From positions 62,001 to 126,000 of the forward strand of contig JANQLV010000043.1 in NCBI GenBank assembly GCA_028280415.1: a DNA stretch of 64,000 nt, given 5' to 3'. Below, piece after piece: positions 19,139-26,770 of the stretch (within the stretch, counting starts at the first letter, position 1; the number at the start of each line of letters is the position of its first letter). Below the pieces are notes generated by a model. It was not told the DNA's origin, ran no database searches, and saw only the letters and a list, made by a program, of their open reading frames with translations. This stretch comes from Saprospiraceae bacterium (lineage in GTDB: Bacteria > Bacteroidota > Bacteroidia > Chitinophagales > Saprospiraceae). The translations under genes were made by a program, and so were the position numbers.

Positions 19139-21292
19139 ATGAAAATATTTACATTCCTTATTCCGATTTTAAGCCTTTTCTTTGTTCAAACTGCATTGGC
19201 ACAACCTAATGCACCCGACAAGAAGGTTTTTATCACTAACGAAGCGACGATTAATTCCGAAGGTTTGGAATATAGCCCTGCTTTTCTTGAAGATGGTATT
19301 GTTTTTATCTCTACACAGACAGCTGCAAAACGCTACAAGGTGAAGGATAAACGAATCAATAAAAATATCATGTCGATTTTTCATGCCCAAAGAGAAGAAA
19401 ACGGCTTGTTAAAAAAACCCATTCCCTTTGCTTTGGAACTGCTATCTACGGTACACGAAGGGCCCCTTACCTTCGATCGCACCGCAGATAATATTTTTTT
19501 TACCAGAAATAATATCAAAAACGGTAAAAAGAAAAAAGCTAAAGACGGTATTGTAAAACTTAAAATTTACGCTGCTGAAAAAGTCGGAGATAATTGGAAA
19601 AATATTAAAGAACTGCCTTTCAATGATGATCAAAGCAATACTATGCACCCTTCTATTTCTGTAGATGGTGATGCTTTATATTTTGCTTCAGATCGTCCCG
19701 GTGGGCACGGGGGAATGGATATTTATGTTGCTTACAGAAAAGGGGCCGTCTGGTCAGAACCGGAAAATCTGGGGCCGACTATTAATACGGAAAGTGATGA
19801 AGTATTTCCCCATATTCACGCAGATGGCACACTATACTTTGCTTCTAAAGGGCATCCCGGTTTTGGAGAGCTCGATATCTTTTCTTCCAGAAATAATGGC
19901 GGAACCTGGACCAGTCCGGTAAATCTTTCTACACCTTTTAACTCTGAGCAGGACGATTTTGGATTTATCATCGACCGCGATAAAAAGAATGGTTACCTTT
20001 CTTCCAATCGAAAAGGTGGAAGAGGTGGTGATGATATTTACAGCTTTTATGTTTTTGAAGGTTTGGATAAGACGCTTGGGACGGAAGTTATTGAAACCAA
20101 AGCATTGACTTTTTTGATTTCTGACCTACAAACCGGAGAGATGATGGATAGTGTCAAAATCAGCTATACGGATGTTGACAATCTGACCTTTTCGAATGCC
20201 ATCAATGCGATCACCAAAGGAGGAGCAAATGGAGAAGATTTAATCTTGCGCATGCCGGTCAATGAAAATGCACCCAGTGGTTTAACGGATTCAAACGGTA
20301 GATTTCCCGTAACGCTCGAAACGGGCAATTATGTAGTAATTATTGAAAAGCCGGGCTATGAGTCTCAGCAAATCATCGTAAATACGAATAATGAAGAAGG
20401 AGAGATTTTTATCAGTTTGGACAAACCAAGTGAAACAGATAGTACGATAGCCGGGACAGATGAAAATGGCAATTCAAATGGTACTGCTACCAGTGGTAAT
20501 GAAAGCGAAGACTTTTCCGGTGAAGATGGAACGGAATACGTCGATGATGGAACCGGTGTGGAAAATATCGATGAAGCCTTCCCTTCTACGATCCGTGAAG
20601 GAACGGTTTTTCAATTGCCCAATATTTATTACAATTTTAACGATGCCTCTATTCGTCCGGATGCAAAAATTGATCTGGATGCCCTGGCTGCATTTCTGAA
20701 TACTTACCCGGATATTGAAATTGAATTATCCTCGCATACAGACTCTCGCGGAGGTACGCGATACAATCGCAAGCTTTCTCAAAAACGCGCGAATAGCGCC
20801 GTTAAATATTTGATTTCACGGGGAGTCGGTGCACAACGCCTAAAGGCGGTTGGTTACGGCGAGGCCCAATTGAGAAATTATTGCTCCGATGGTGTCAATT
20901 GTACAGAGTTAGAGCATCAGTACAATCGAAGAACCGAAGTGAAAATCACTAAAATGAATCAGGAAATCAATATCCGGTTTGTTACGGATGATTCTGCTCC
21001 GACGACCACTGGTTCTTATGAAAGTAGCAGCGATGATTCTGGCAGCAATGATAATGCTTCTACTCCAACTCGCAGTGGAGACTACACTGTAGTAGCCGGG
21101 GTTTTCAAAAATTATAATAATGCAGAAGGTCGAAATAACAAGCTTCAGGAACTGGGATTTGCTTCAAAAATCGTTACGCGCTCCAATACTTATACGATCG
21201 TGGTCGGTGTTTACGATAATTTCCAGGAAGCTATGAGTACCGTACAGACGCTCAAGTCCGATTATCAGATACGCTCCTTTATCAGACGATAA
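19139..21292 (+). CDS. OmpA-family protein with PD40 propeller and SPOR domain
   Basis: I start the gene at the ATG at 19139 (MKIFTFLIPILSLFFVQTALAQ, a signal peptide); an in-frame GTG at 19130 is less likely. The mature 717-aa protein has a TolB/PD40-type propeller (about 35-310, with repeats such as LYFASDRPGGHGGMDIYVA and GYLSSNRKGGRGGDDIYSF). A carboxypeptidase-regulatory-like sandwich follows (about 320-430), then an acidic Ser/Gly/Glu linker. The OmpA peptidoglycan-binding domain is at about 491-605 (IYYNFNDASIRPDA, LSSHTDSRGG, KRANSAVKYL). A SPOR domain is at about 646-717. OmpA-SPOR fusions tie the outer membrane to peptidoglycan. In Bacteroidota such genes often follow PorP/SprF genes, as here, and may stabilise the T9SS-adhesin assembly. 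Confidence 0.93.
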   Translation: MKIFTFLIPILSLFFVQTALAQPNAPDKKVFITNEATINSEGLEYSPAFLEDGIVFISTQTAAKRYKVKDKRINKNIMSIFHAQREENGLLKKPIPFALELLSTVHEGPLTFDRTADNIFFTRNNIKNGKKKKAKDGIVKLKIYAAEKVGDNWKNIKELPFNDDQSNTMHPSISVDGDALYFASDRPGGHGGMDIYVAYRKGAVWSEPENLGPTINTESDEVFPHIHADGTLYFASKGHPGFGELDIFSSRNNGGTWTSPVNLSTPFNSEQDDFGFIIDRDKKNGYLSSNRKGGRGGDDIYSFYVFEGLDKTLGTEVIETKALTFLISDLQTGEMMDSVKISYTDVDNLTFSNAINAITKGGANGEDLILRMPVNENAPSGLTDSNGRFPVTLETGNYVVIIEKPGYESQQIIVNTNNEEGEIFISLDKPSETDSTIAGTDENGNSNGTATSGNESEDFSGEDGTEYVDDGTGVENIDEAFPSTIREGTVFQLPNIYYNFNDASIRPDAKIDLDALAAFLNTYPDIEIELSSHTDSRGGTRYNRKLSQKRANSAVKYLISRGVGAQRLKAVGYGEAQLRNYCSDGVNCTELEHQYNRRTEVKITKMNQEINIRFVTDDSAPTTTGSYESSSDDSGSNDNASTPTRSGDYTVVAGVFKNYNNAEGRNNKLQELGFASKIVTRSNTYTIVVGVYDNFQEAMSTVQTLKSDYQIRSFIRR

Positions 21293-21334
21293 TGCCAAAA
21301 CGAAATACCCGGGATTCATAAAAGTCCTATATTT

Positions 21335-21367
21335 AAAAAAGCCACTCAATTAATGAGCGGCTTTTTT
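21335..21367 (+). terminator. Rho-independent terminator closing the adhesin-porP-ompA block
   Basis: GCCACTCA and TGAGCGGC pair with one mismatch around a short A/T loop and are flanked by AAAAAA and TTTTTT, about 45 bases after the OmpA stop. Confidence 0.85.
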
Positions 21368-21558
21368 AGTAGGGGTGTTTTTATTTCAGCTTTTAAAGTA
21401 CATCCTATTTCCACTGAATATCTAAACTAAAACCTAACTGTACGGACAAAATAAATAGAACGATGATTACTAGAAATTAAAAATCATTCTGGCCCTTATT
21501 CGTTCTTCGAAATTCGAAGAACAAAAGTCGAAATACGAACTCCTATTGTTTATACACG

Positions 21559-21574
21559 TTGTTGTGGGCAATTA
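21559..21574 (+). repeat. attC-like half-site left of the QueA-like gene
   Basis: TTGTTGTGGGCAATT at 21559 onward is the inverse complement of TGCCCACAACAA at 23045-23056 (12 of 12 bases). It resembles the GTTRRRY arm that closes a preceding cassette, though one purine position is T. The rest of the stretch 21368-21815 shows no gene. Confidence 0.4.
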
Positions 21575-21815
21575 CAACAAATAGACTTAGTCAAATCAGT
21601 ATAACTATTCATAACTGACTGTAAATCAGTAAGCTTTTAAGTATCGGTAAAACTAGCTCAAAAGTTGATTTAGGATATTTTTAGCCTAATCAGCAAATTT
21701 GACACAAAAGCAACCATTTTATAGGTTAATATGATGTTTTCCTAATTAACTTCACGATTTTGAATTATCTGTCAATCGTTTGACATGACCAGTTATGAAT
21801 GAATAAAAACTGTAT

Positions 21816-22973
21816 ATGAGTTTGGACTTAGACGATTTCTTTTATGAATTACCCGAATCGAGGATTGCTAAACATCCACCAACGCAAAGAGGGACATCTA
21901 AATTATTAGTTTATCGACAAGGAGAGATTCAACATCATCATTTTGGTGCCATCGTAGATCAGCTACCTGAAATGGCAACATTAGTTTTTAATAATACCAA
22001 AGTTATTCCTGCTAGAATCATTTTACATAAGGATACTGGTGCTCGTATTGAAATCTTCCTACTAGAGCCGATAAGGCCTTCTAAAGTACATGAAGAAGTT
22101 ATGATCTCGCGGAATCTCTGTACCTGGAAATGTATGATAGGTAATGCCAAGAAATGGAAAAAAGGAACCTCTCTTGCCAATGAATCTCTTAAGTTTACTG
22201 CAACCCGAACCGGGGAAGATGAGGTAACATTTGAATGGAAAGGAATCACTTTTAGCCAACTTCTGGCAGAGATCGGAAAAATTCCACTGCCTCCTTACAT
22301 TCAGCGTGAAATTGAGCAAGAAGATAATGAACGATATCAAACTGTTTACTCTAAAATGGATGGTGCTGTTGCTGCTCCTACAGCAGGTTTACATTTTACA
22401 AATGAAATCATGGATGAATTAGAGACAAAAGGTATTCCCATCAAATACGTGACTCTTCATGTTTCTGCCGGAACCTTTCAGCCCATCAAAACAGAGAATA
22501 TCATACAACATCCAATGCATAATGAACAAATATGGATCCAACGACATACTATTGAATCATTGCTTTCCTCCCCTAAGACTATTGCTGTAGGTACAACTTC
22601 TATGCGAACTCTGGAAAGTCTCTATTGGTTTGGAGTACGGCTGTATCACGAGATGGAAGACTTTCACATCCGAAAAGATGATCCATATGAGTTGGAAGCA
22701 ATAGATAAGCATACCGCTTTGAAGAATGTGCTAGACTATATGAATCAATACCATCTCGATCAACTCGGAGGACAAACTGAAATTTTTCTCTATCCAGGAT
22801 ACACCTTCAAAATCTGTGATGGACTTATTACCAATTTTCATATGCCTAACTCTACTTTGATTCTCCTGGTTGCCGCTTTTATTGGTGATGATTGGCGGAA
22901 GGTTTACCAAGAAGCTCTAAATAACAACTATCGATTTTTAAGTTACGGAGATTGTTCATTGTTGATACCTTGA
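21816..22973 (+). CDS. QueA-like S-adenosylmethionine:tRNA ribosyltransferase-isomerase (long paralog)
   Basis: The 385-aa protein is a QueA-family enzyme. QueA transfers and isomerises the ribosyl part of SAM onto preQ1 in tRNA during queuosine synthesis. Family landmarks are FYELPESRIAKHP, TLVFNNTKVIPARI, PLPPYIQRE, YQTVYSKMDGAVAAPTAGLHF, LHVSAGTF, GTTSMRTLES and LITNFHMPNSTLILLVAAF. It is longer than canonical QueA (about 345 aa) and carries the WKCMIGNAKKWKKG insertion typical of a second QueA-like paralog in Bacteroidota, so its exact substrate is uncertain. It stands alone between inverted 12-bp sequences in an AT-rich accessory stretch, which is odd for a housekeeping enzyme. Confidence 0.9.
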   Translation: MSLDLDDFFYELPESRIAKHPPTQRGTSKLLVYRQGEIQHHHFGAIVDQLPEMATLVFNNTKVIPARIILHKDTGARIEIFLLEPIRPSKVHEEVMISRNLCTWKCMIGNAKKWKKGTSLANESLKFTATRTGEDEVTFEWKGITFSQLLAEIGKIPLPPYIQREIEQEDNERYQTVYSKMDGAVAAPTAGLHFTNEIMDELETKGIPIKYVTLHVSAGTFQPIKTENIIQHPMHNEQIWIQRHTIESLLSSPKTIAVGTTSMRTLESLYWFGVRLYHEMEDFHIRKDDPYELEAIDKHTALKNVLDYMNQYHLDQLGGQTEIFLYPGYTFKICDGLITNFHMPNSTLILLVAAFIGDDWRKVYQEALNNNYRFLSYGDCSLLIP

Positions 22974-23368
22974 ATTTGTTCATCAGAAAATCGATAAAAC
23001 AGGAAATTATCATTCAATGCATCTCTTAAAGCTAAAAAACAAACTGCCCACAACAAAATGCAGAACGTACATAGTCGCTATACGCGGCTATTGCATCTAC
23101 ACAGAACGCTAGGTGAAATAATTACTACCATTTTTGTAAATTCTCAATCATCAAGGTTGGTTTCTAAAGACTCTGTCTGGCAAAAGTAACATTAACGTAG
23201 TTTCTTGTAAACCAGTGGAAAGTTGACTCATCTTAGAAGCACCTAGCTTCAAAAAAAATATTGATATTCAATAAATAAAAATACAAAATCAGCATATTTC
23301 GCATGTTCCAAACCAATTTTAAGCTTGATCTTGTCATTCAAACTTATTATTGAACACAAATTTATAAT
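22974..23368. other. Intergenic region holding attC-like site 1
   Basis: No gene is supported. The region carries the repeat at 23045-23115, described separately, and about 250 bp of AT-rich sequence leading to the lipoprotein gene at 23369. Confidence 0.4.
23045..23115 (+). repeat. attC-like site 1
   Basis: It starts with TGCCCACAACAA, the complement of the half-site at 21559, and ends with CGCTAGGTG. Inside, TAGTCGC and GCGGCTA form a stem. From TGCAGAACG (23059) it aligns without gaps with site 2 at 24133 over about 45 bases, including CGCTATACGCGGCTATTGC against CGCTAAACGCGGCTACTGC (17 of 19). The layout, with outer arms and an inner hairpin, resembles integron attC sites, but the arms deviate from consensus. 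Confidence 0.45.
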
Positions 23369-24073
23369 ATGAGATCATCAGCATTTTTAGCTATCACTAT
23401 TTTAGTGGTTAGTCTATTTAATAACTGTAGTAAAAATCAAAACGCTGAATTTAATCCTTATGAAGAAATCTTAATTGAGTTCTTTATAACAGACGAAAAC
23501 GGAGCCCCTGTCCCTGAAGTCGAAATTGAAATTACGAATCAATATTGGGATTGGGATGGAAATGCAGCCTTCAGTACAATAAAATGGATGAAAACAAACC
23601 AAGATGGATATGCAAAAACTCAAATCAGAAGAGATGAATTAATAAGACTAAATAATGAAGCAAGAATTGAGTATTCTCGTCGTTTTACTCTTTCATCTAA
23701 TTATTTTAAAATACCTAAAGACACATTAAAATATGATGATAAATCTCTAAGTAGCATACAGATCCAAAAAGTAATTAAACCAAGTGCATATCTTAGAGTA
23801 ACTAAAAGTGATGATAGTAATATAAGTTATACCAATATGTACAATCCTTTAATAGAGTGTAAAATAACACAAAACAACGATTCTATTCGTAAAAGTGAAT
23901 ACCACCTTCAAGATGATACTATAATAGAAAGATTAATTGTTATTCCTGATATTCCCCTTGTTGTAGAATCAATAGTTAGAGAACCTTATTATCCCAGAAC
24001 TGTCTTCTTCTCAAAAATAGATACTCTAATTTTAGAAGACTCTAACCATCACTCAATAACTATCTTTTACTAG
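23369..24073 (+). CDS. Predicted lipoprotein with carboxypeptidase-regulatory-like domain
   Basis: I do not recognise a specific family. The 234-aa protein starts with a lipoprotein signal, with Cys20 after SLFNN. After a short linker, residues about 35-100 look like an Ig-like carboxypeptidase-regulatory domain: ILIEFFITDENGAPVPEVEI is followed by WMKTNQDGYAKTQIRRDEL, the usual gain-of-detail loop. The remainder is beta-rich, with no catalytic motif seen. Codon use is AT-rich compared with the adhesin block. The gene is alone between attC-like sites 1 and 2, which suggests a mobile or cassette-borne gene. Confidence 0.75.
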   Translation: MRSSAFLAITILVVSLFNNCSKNQNAEFNPYEEILIEFFITDENGAPVPEVEIEITNQYWDWDGNAAFSTIKWMKTNQDGYAKTQIRRDELIRLNNEARIEYSRRFTLSSNYFKIPKDTLKYDDKSLSSIQIQKVIKPSAYLRVTKSDDSNISYTNMYNPLIECKITQNNDSIRKSEYHLQDDTIIERLIVIPDIPLVVESIVREPYYPRTVFFSKIDTLILEDSNHHSITIFY

Positions 24074-24120
24074 GAATAGGAATAAAAGCTATTATTATAA
24101 TTTTTGATATTCATTCAATT

Positions 24121-24195
24121 CGCCTAACCAAGTGCAGAACGCCGACGCCCGCTAAACGCGGCTACTGCGCTAGTACAAAGCCTTATATACAACTA
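24121..24195 (+). repeat. attC-like site 2
   Basis: It starts CGCCTAACC, which fits the RYYYAAC arm and roughly complements the CTAGGTG end of site 1. TGCAGAACG follows at 24133-24141, then the CGCTAAACGCGGCTACTGC core shared with site 1. Internal stem CCGC/GCGG. The right arm (near CCTTATATACAACT) is poorly defined. Confidence 0.45.
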
Positions 24196-24358
24196 AATGA
24201 ACTATTCAAGTACTTGACTCATTGACAATCAATATACCCTCTGTGAAATTTCCAAAATCAAAAGTTGATTAGATGAAATTTAGTAAACCCTATTTAAACT
24301 CTGGTAAATCAATGAGAATCAGCTATATTTAAGAATACTTGAATTGGTACAATAAAAA

Positions 24359-25111
24359 ATGAAAAAAATCCTAATAATAAACATATTCATTCTATTGCCA
24401 ATACAGGTTAATAGTCAATACCAATATAATATAAGACCTATCAGTAAGAATGTAGTTAAAATTAGTCAAATACACTTTAATGGTATATTTCGCAAATCTG
24501 GATGGAAATCAATCTATGAATTTTCAGATGGAAAATTAACTCGACAAAGAAATTGGTATAAAGGTGATTTACGATTTGATGAAAAGCATAATTACCAAAA
24601 AGATAAAAGTATTATTATCAAAAAAACAATTGATTCAAATAATGCAATAAGCAGCATTACGAAAGACTCTATACCGAATCAATTAAGAAAGCGAGAATTC
24701 TACGTGAAGAATGATACGGTCAAACCAGTAATAGTATTACACTCTTACCTATATGATTCAATTGATCAGCTAGTTTCTTACAAATGGACAAGCGAGGACT
24801 ACGAAGGTAACGAAACAACGGATTGCAGTAAGCTCAAATACAAAAAAAACGAGCTTATAATTCAGGAATTAGAAGAATGCAGTAGAATAAATAAAACCAT
24901 TACTGTAAAATTTGATAGCAAAGGGAATCCTATATCCGAAACAATAAATTATCATGACCCAACTATTATAATTACAGGTGGAAGGTCAGAAAAAGGAATT
25001 ATAAGATATAAATATAAATACGATAAAAAAGGAAATTGGATCAAACGTTATTATGTAACATCAAAGGGTAAAAGCATTTTAGAATTTAAAAGAAAAATAA
25101 AATACCAATAG
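24359..25111 (+). CDS. Orphan exported protein with YD-repeat-like C-terminus
   Basis: The 250-aa protein has a short signal peptide (MKKILIINIFILLPIQVNSQ). I know no defined family. The body is Lys/Asn/Ile-rich and beta-stranded. Its last third resembles the YD-repeat pattern seen in many small Bacteroidota secreted proteins: VKFDSKGNPISETINY, then YKYDKKGNWIKRYYV and LEFKRKIKYQ. No catalytic residues stand out. It is AT-rich, has its own attC-like neighbours on both sides (sites 2 and 3), and faces the stop of the leftward DJ-1 lipoprotein gene 59 bp away. Confidence 0.7.
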   Translation: MKKILIINIFILLPIQVNSQYQYNIRPISKNVVKISQIHFNGIFRKSGWKSIYEFSDGKLTRQRNWYKGDLRFDEKHNYQKDKSIIIKKTIDSNNAISSITKDSIPNQLRKREFYVKNDTVKPVIVLHSYLYDSIDQLVSYKWTSEDYEGNETTDCSKLKYKKNELIIQELEECSRINKTITVKFDSKGNPISETINYHDPTIIITGGRSEKGIIRYKYKYDKKGNWIKRYYVTSKGKSILEFKRKIKYQ

Positions 25112-25165
25112 CTATGTATGACAGAGTGCATTCGTCCGCCACTGCGCAGGGCCTTGCCGTTGGTA
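25111..25165 (+). repeat. attC-like site 3 (weak)
   Basis: The stretch contains GTGCATTCGTCCGCC and ACTGCGCAGGGCC and ends GCCGTTGGTAGT. It shares GTGCA and ACTGCGC with site 2 but lacks the GCTAAACGCGG core, so it is a divergent or shortened relative. Confidence 0.3.
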
Positions 25166-25170
25166 GTACT

Positions 25171-25920
25171 TTATTCAGTCCAATTTTGAAGTTGGTCGAG
25201 ATATAGGTAAGTTTCCACAAATTCTCTATGCTCAGGACTTGTCATTTTCTCCAATAAATTCAAGGCAGCAATATAACTTGCCAGGTTTCCATTTGATGAA
25301 CTGAACTTCCCGTCCTCAACAAAAGTGATCAAAGTATCGTTCTGTACTTTTAAATTCGGATAGTCCTTTTGTAATTGCTCTCCTCCACCGATCCAAGTGA
25401 CGATTTTATGTCCATCTGCAATTCCTGATTTTCCGATTAATTGAGCTCCAGCACAATTGCTTACTATATATTCCGTTTCTTGATTTTTGTTTCTTATAAA
25501 ATCAATAATATTTTCGTTGTTCACTTGTGCATGCATATCATAGGCACTTGGAACAAATAGAGCTGTTAATTTGGGGCAGTTGTCAAAAGTGTAGTCTGGA
25601 ACAAATTTCATTCCTTCTTCGGTGACAATCGGCTTTTCGGTTTCTGCTATTGCAATGACGTTAAAAAGCTGCTTGCCATCTTTGTCGAGTTTGGCAAAAA
25701 CATCTGATGTTGCAATCACTTCTCCTTGTAGAACACCATTGTACATTAAGAGTCCTATAGTCGGTAATTCTATTTTGAATGGTCTTATGTATTTTGATTG
25801 CATACCCGTTTCTTTTTCGGTCTGACTGAAATTCTCGTTTTCAATATTTAGTTTCGATTCGCCTGAATTGCAGCCCATAATTGCAAGGCATATTATACAG
25901 AGCATAAGTGTTTTTTCCAT
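25171..25920 (-). CDS. DJ-1/PfpI-family lipoprotein
   Basis: The 249-aa protein is of the DJ-1/PfpI type seen in the GATase1 domains of AraC-like regulators. A lipoprotein signal ends at Cys17 (CLAIMGC). The domain begins at IGLLMYNGVLQGEV and contains the nucleophile-elbow Cys156 in IVSNCAGAQLIGKSGI. The downstream ITFVEDGKFSSSNGN segment matches the D-x-N-x-I/T-S/T-S-xG pattern of these proteins (VQNDTLITF, then SSSNG). Its substrate is unknown. It follows a Crp/Fnr regulator gene on the same strand by 71 bp, so the two probably form one unit. It lies at the right end of the cassette-like stretch. Confidence 0.85.
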   Translation of the reverse strand: MEKTLMLCIICLAIMGCNSGESKLNIENENFSQTEKETGMQSKYIRPFKIELPTIGLLMYNGVLQGEVIATSDVFAKLDKDGKQLFNVIAIAETEKPIVTEEGMKFVPDYTFDNCPKLTALFVPSAYDMHAQVNNENIIDFIRNKNQETEYIVSNCAGAQLIGKSGIADGHKIVTWIGGGEQLQKDYPNLKVQNDTLITFVEDGKFSSSNGNLASYIAALNLLEKMTSPEHREFVETYLYLDQLQNWTE

Positions 25921-25991
25921 TTTTAAAATCGTTTAGTACAAAGGTCAGTACTTTTTAAATGAAAAAACTTAATCAAGATTAAGAAATGTGA

Positions 25992-26564
25992 TTACTTCTT
26001 TTTTGCCCTTATTTTGCTTACAAATTCTGGCGACATTCCTAAATAGGAGGCAATCATATATTGTGGGACTCTTTGAGTAAATTCAGGATTTGCAGCTATA
26101 AAAAGTTGAAATTGTTCTTCTCCTTTTAGGCTATAGATATATTCAATCCTTTTTTGAATGGCTATATATGTTTTTTCCATTATTTTTCGAAACAATCGTT
26201 CGGTTTGTGGTACGTTTTGGCACAGTTCATCAAATGATACCTGCGGCAATTCCAGCAAATCCGTAGTTTCAATGGCTTGAATATATAGTATGGAAGGTTT
26301 GTTGTTTATTAGGCTTTCATAGTCCGTTATCCACCAATTGTCAATTCCAAAATGTATAATCTGTTCGTTTCCTTTGTTGTCTATATAAAATAAGCGAACA
26401 CAACCTTTTGTAATGAAGTATCTTGATTTGCAAAATTGTCCTGCTTTAAGTAGAAATTCTTTTTTCTGTATTCTTTTCGGCTTCAGGTAAGATTGAAATT
26501 TATTGATTTCTGTTTCCGAAACAGAAACATATCTTTTTATATACTCAATCAAGTTTGGATTCAT
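25992..26564 (-). CDS. Crp/Fnr-family transcriptional regulator
   Basis: The 190-aa protein has the cyclic-nucleotide-binding fold in its first 115 residues (LKPKRIQKKEFLLKAGQF, YFITKGCVRLFYIDNKGNE, IIHFGIDNWWITDYESL). A C-terminal helix-turn-helix follows (RVPQYMIASYLGMSPEFVSKIR). This short form, with the DNA-binding part near the very end, is common in Bacteroidota. It lacks the residues expected for cAMP binding, so the ligand is unknown. It precedes the DJ-1 lipoprotein gene and probably controls it. Confidence 0.92.
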   Translation of the reverse strand: MNPNLIEYIKRYVSVSETEINKFQSYLKPKRIQKKEFLLKAGQFCKSRYFITKGCVRLFYIDNKGNEQIIHFGIDNWWITDYESLINNKPSILYIQAIETTDLLELPQVSFDELCQNVPQTERLFRKIMEKTYIAIQKRIEYIYSLKGEEQFQLFIAANPEFTQRVPQYMIASYLGMSPEFVSKIRAKKK

Positions 26565-26594
26565 TTAGTCTAAATTTCAATAGCGTTTGAATTG

Positions 26595-26660
26595 CCTGTA
26601 TTGTGGGTAACAGAAGCTAAAATAGCAATATGAGTTATACCCCATACTGCTATTTTAGAT
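26595..26660. repeat. Right-border attC-like site with 11-bp perfect hairpin
   Basis: TTGTGGGTAA (26601-26610) matches the left-border TTGTGGGCAA in direct orientation. It is followed by CTAAAATAGCA (26617-26627) and TGCTATTTTAG (26648-26658), a perfect 11-bp inverted repeat with a 20-nt loop. No T-tract lies on either side, which argues against a simple terminator for the haloperoxidase-like gene that begins at the right. Confidence 0.4.
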
Positions 26661-26770
26661 AAAGTTTGCTATATGTAAATAGCAAGATTCCTTTTTAATT
26701 CAGTTTATCAGGATTGCTTTAAAAAGTACTTTCCATCTTGAAAGCTTTATCCAACAAATCCGTTTAACAT

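Noticed and set aside
21559-26660. A prophage or insertion sequence
   Set aside because: No transposase, integrase, or phage structural gene is present; the repeats are between genes rather than at the ends of one element.
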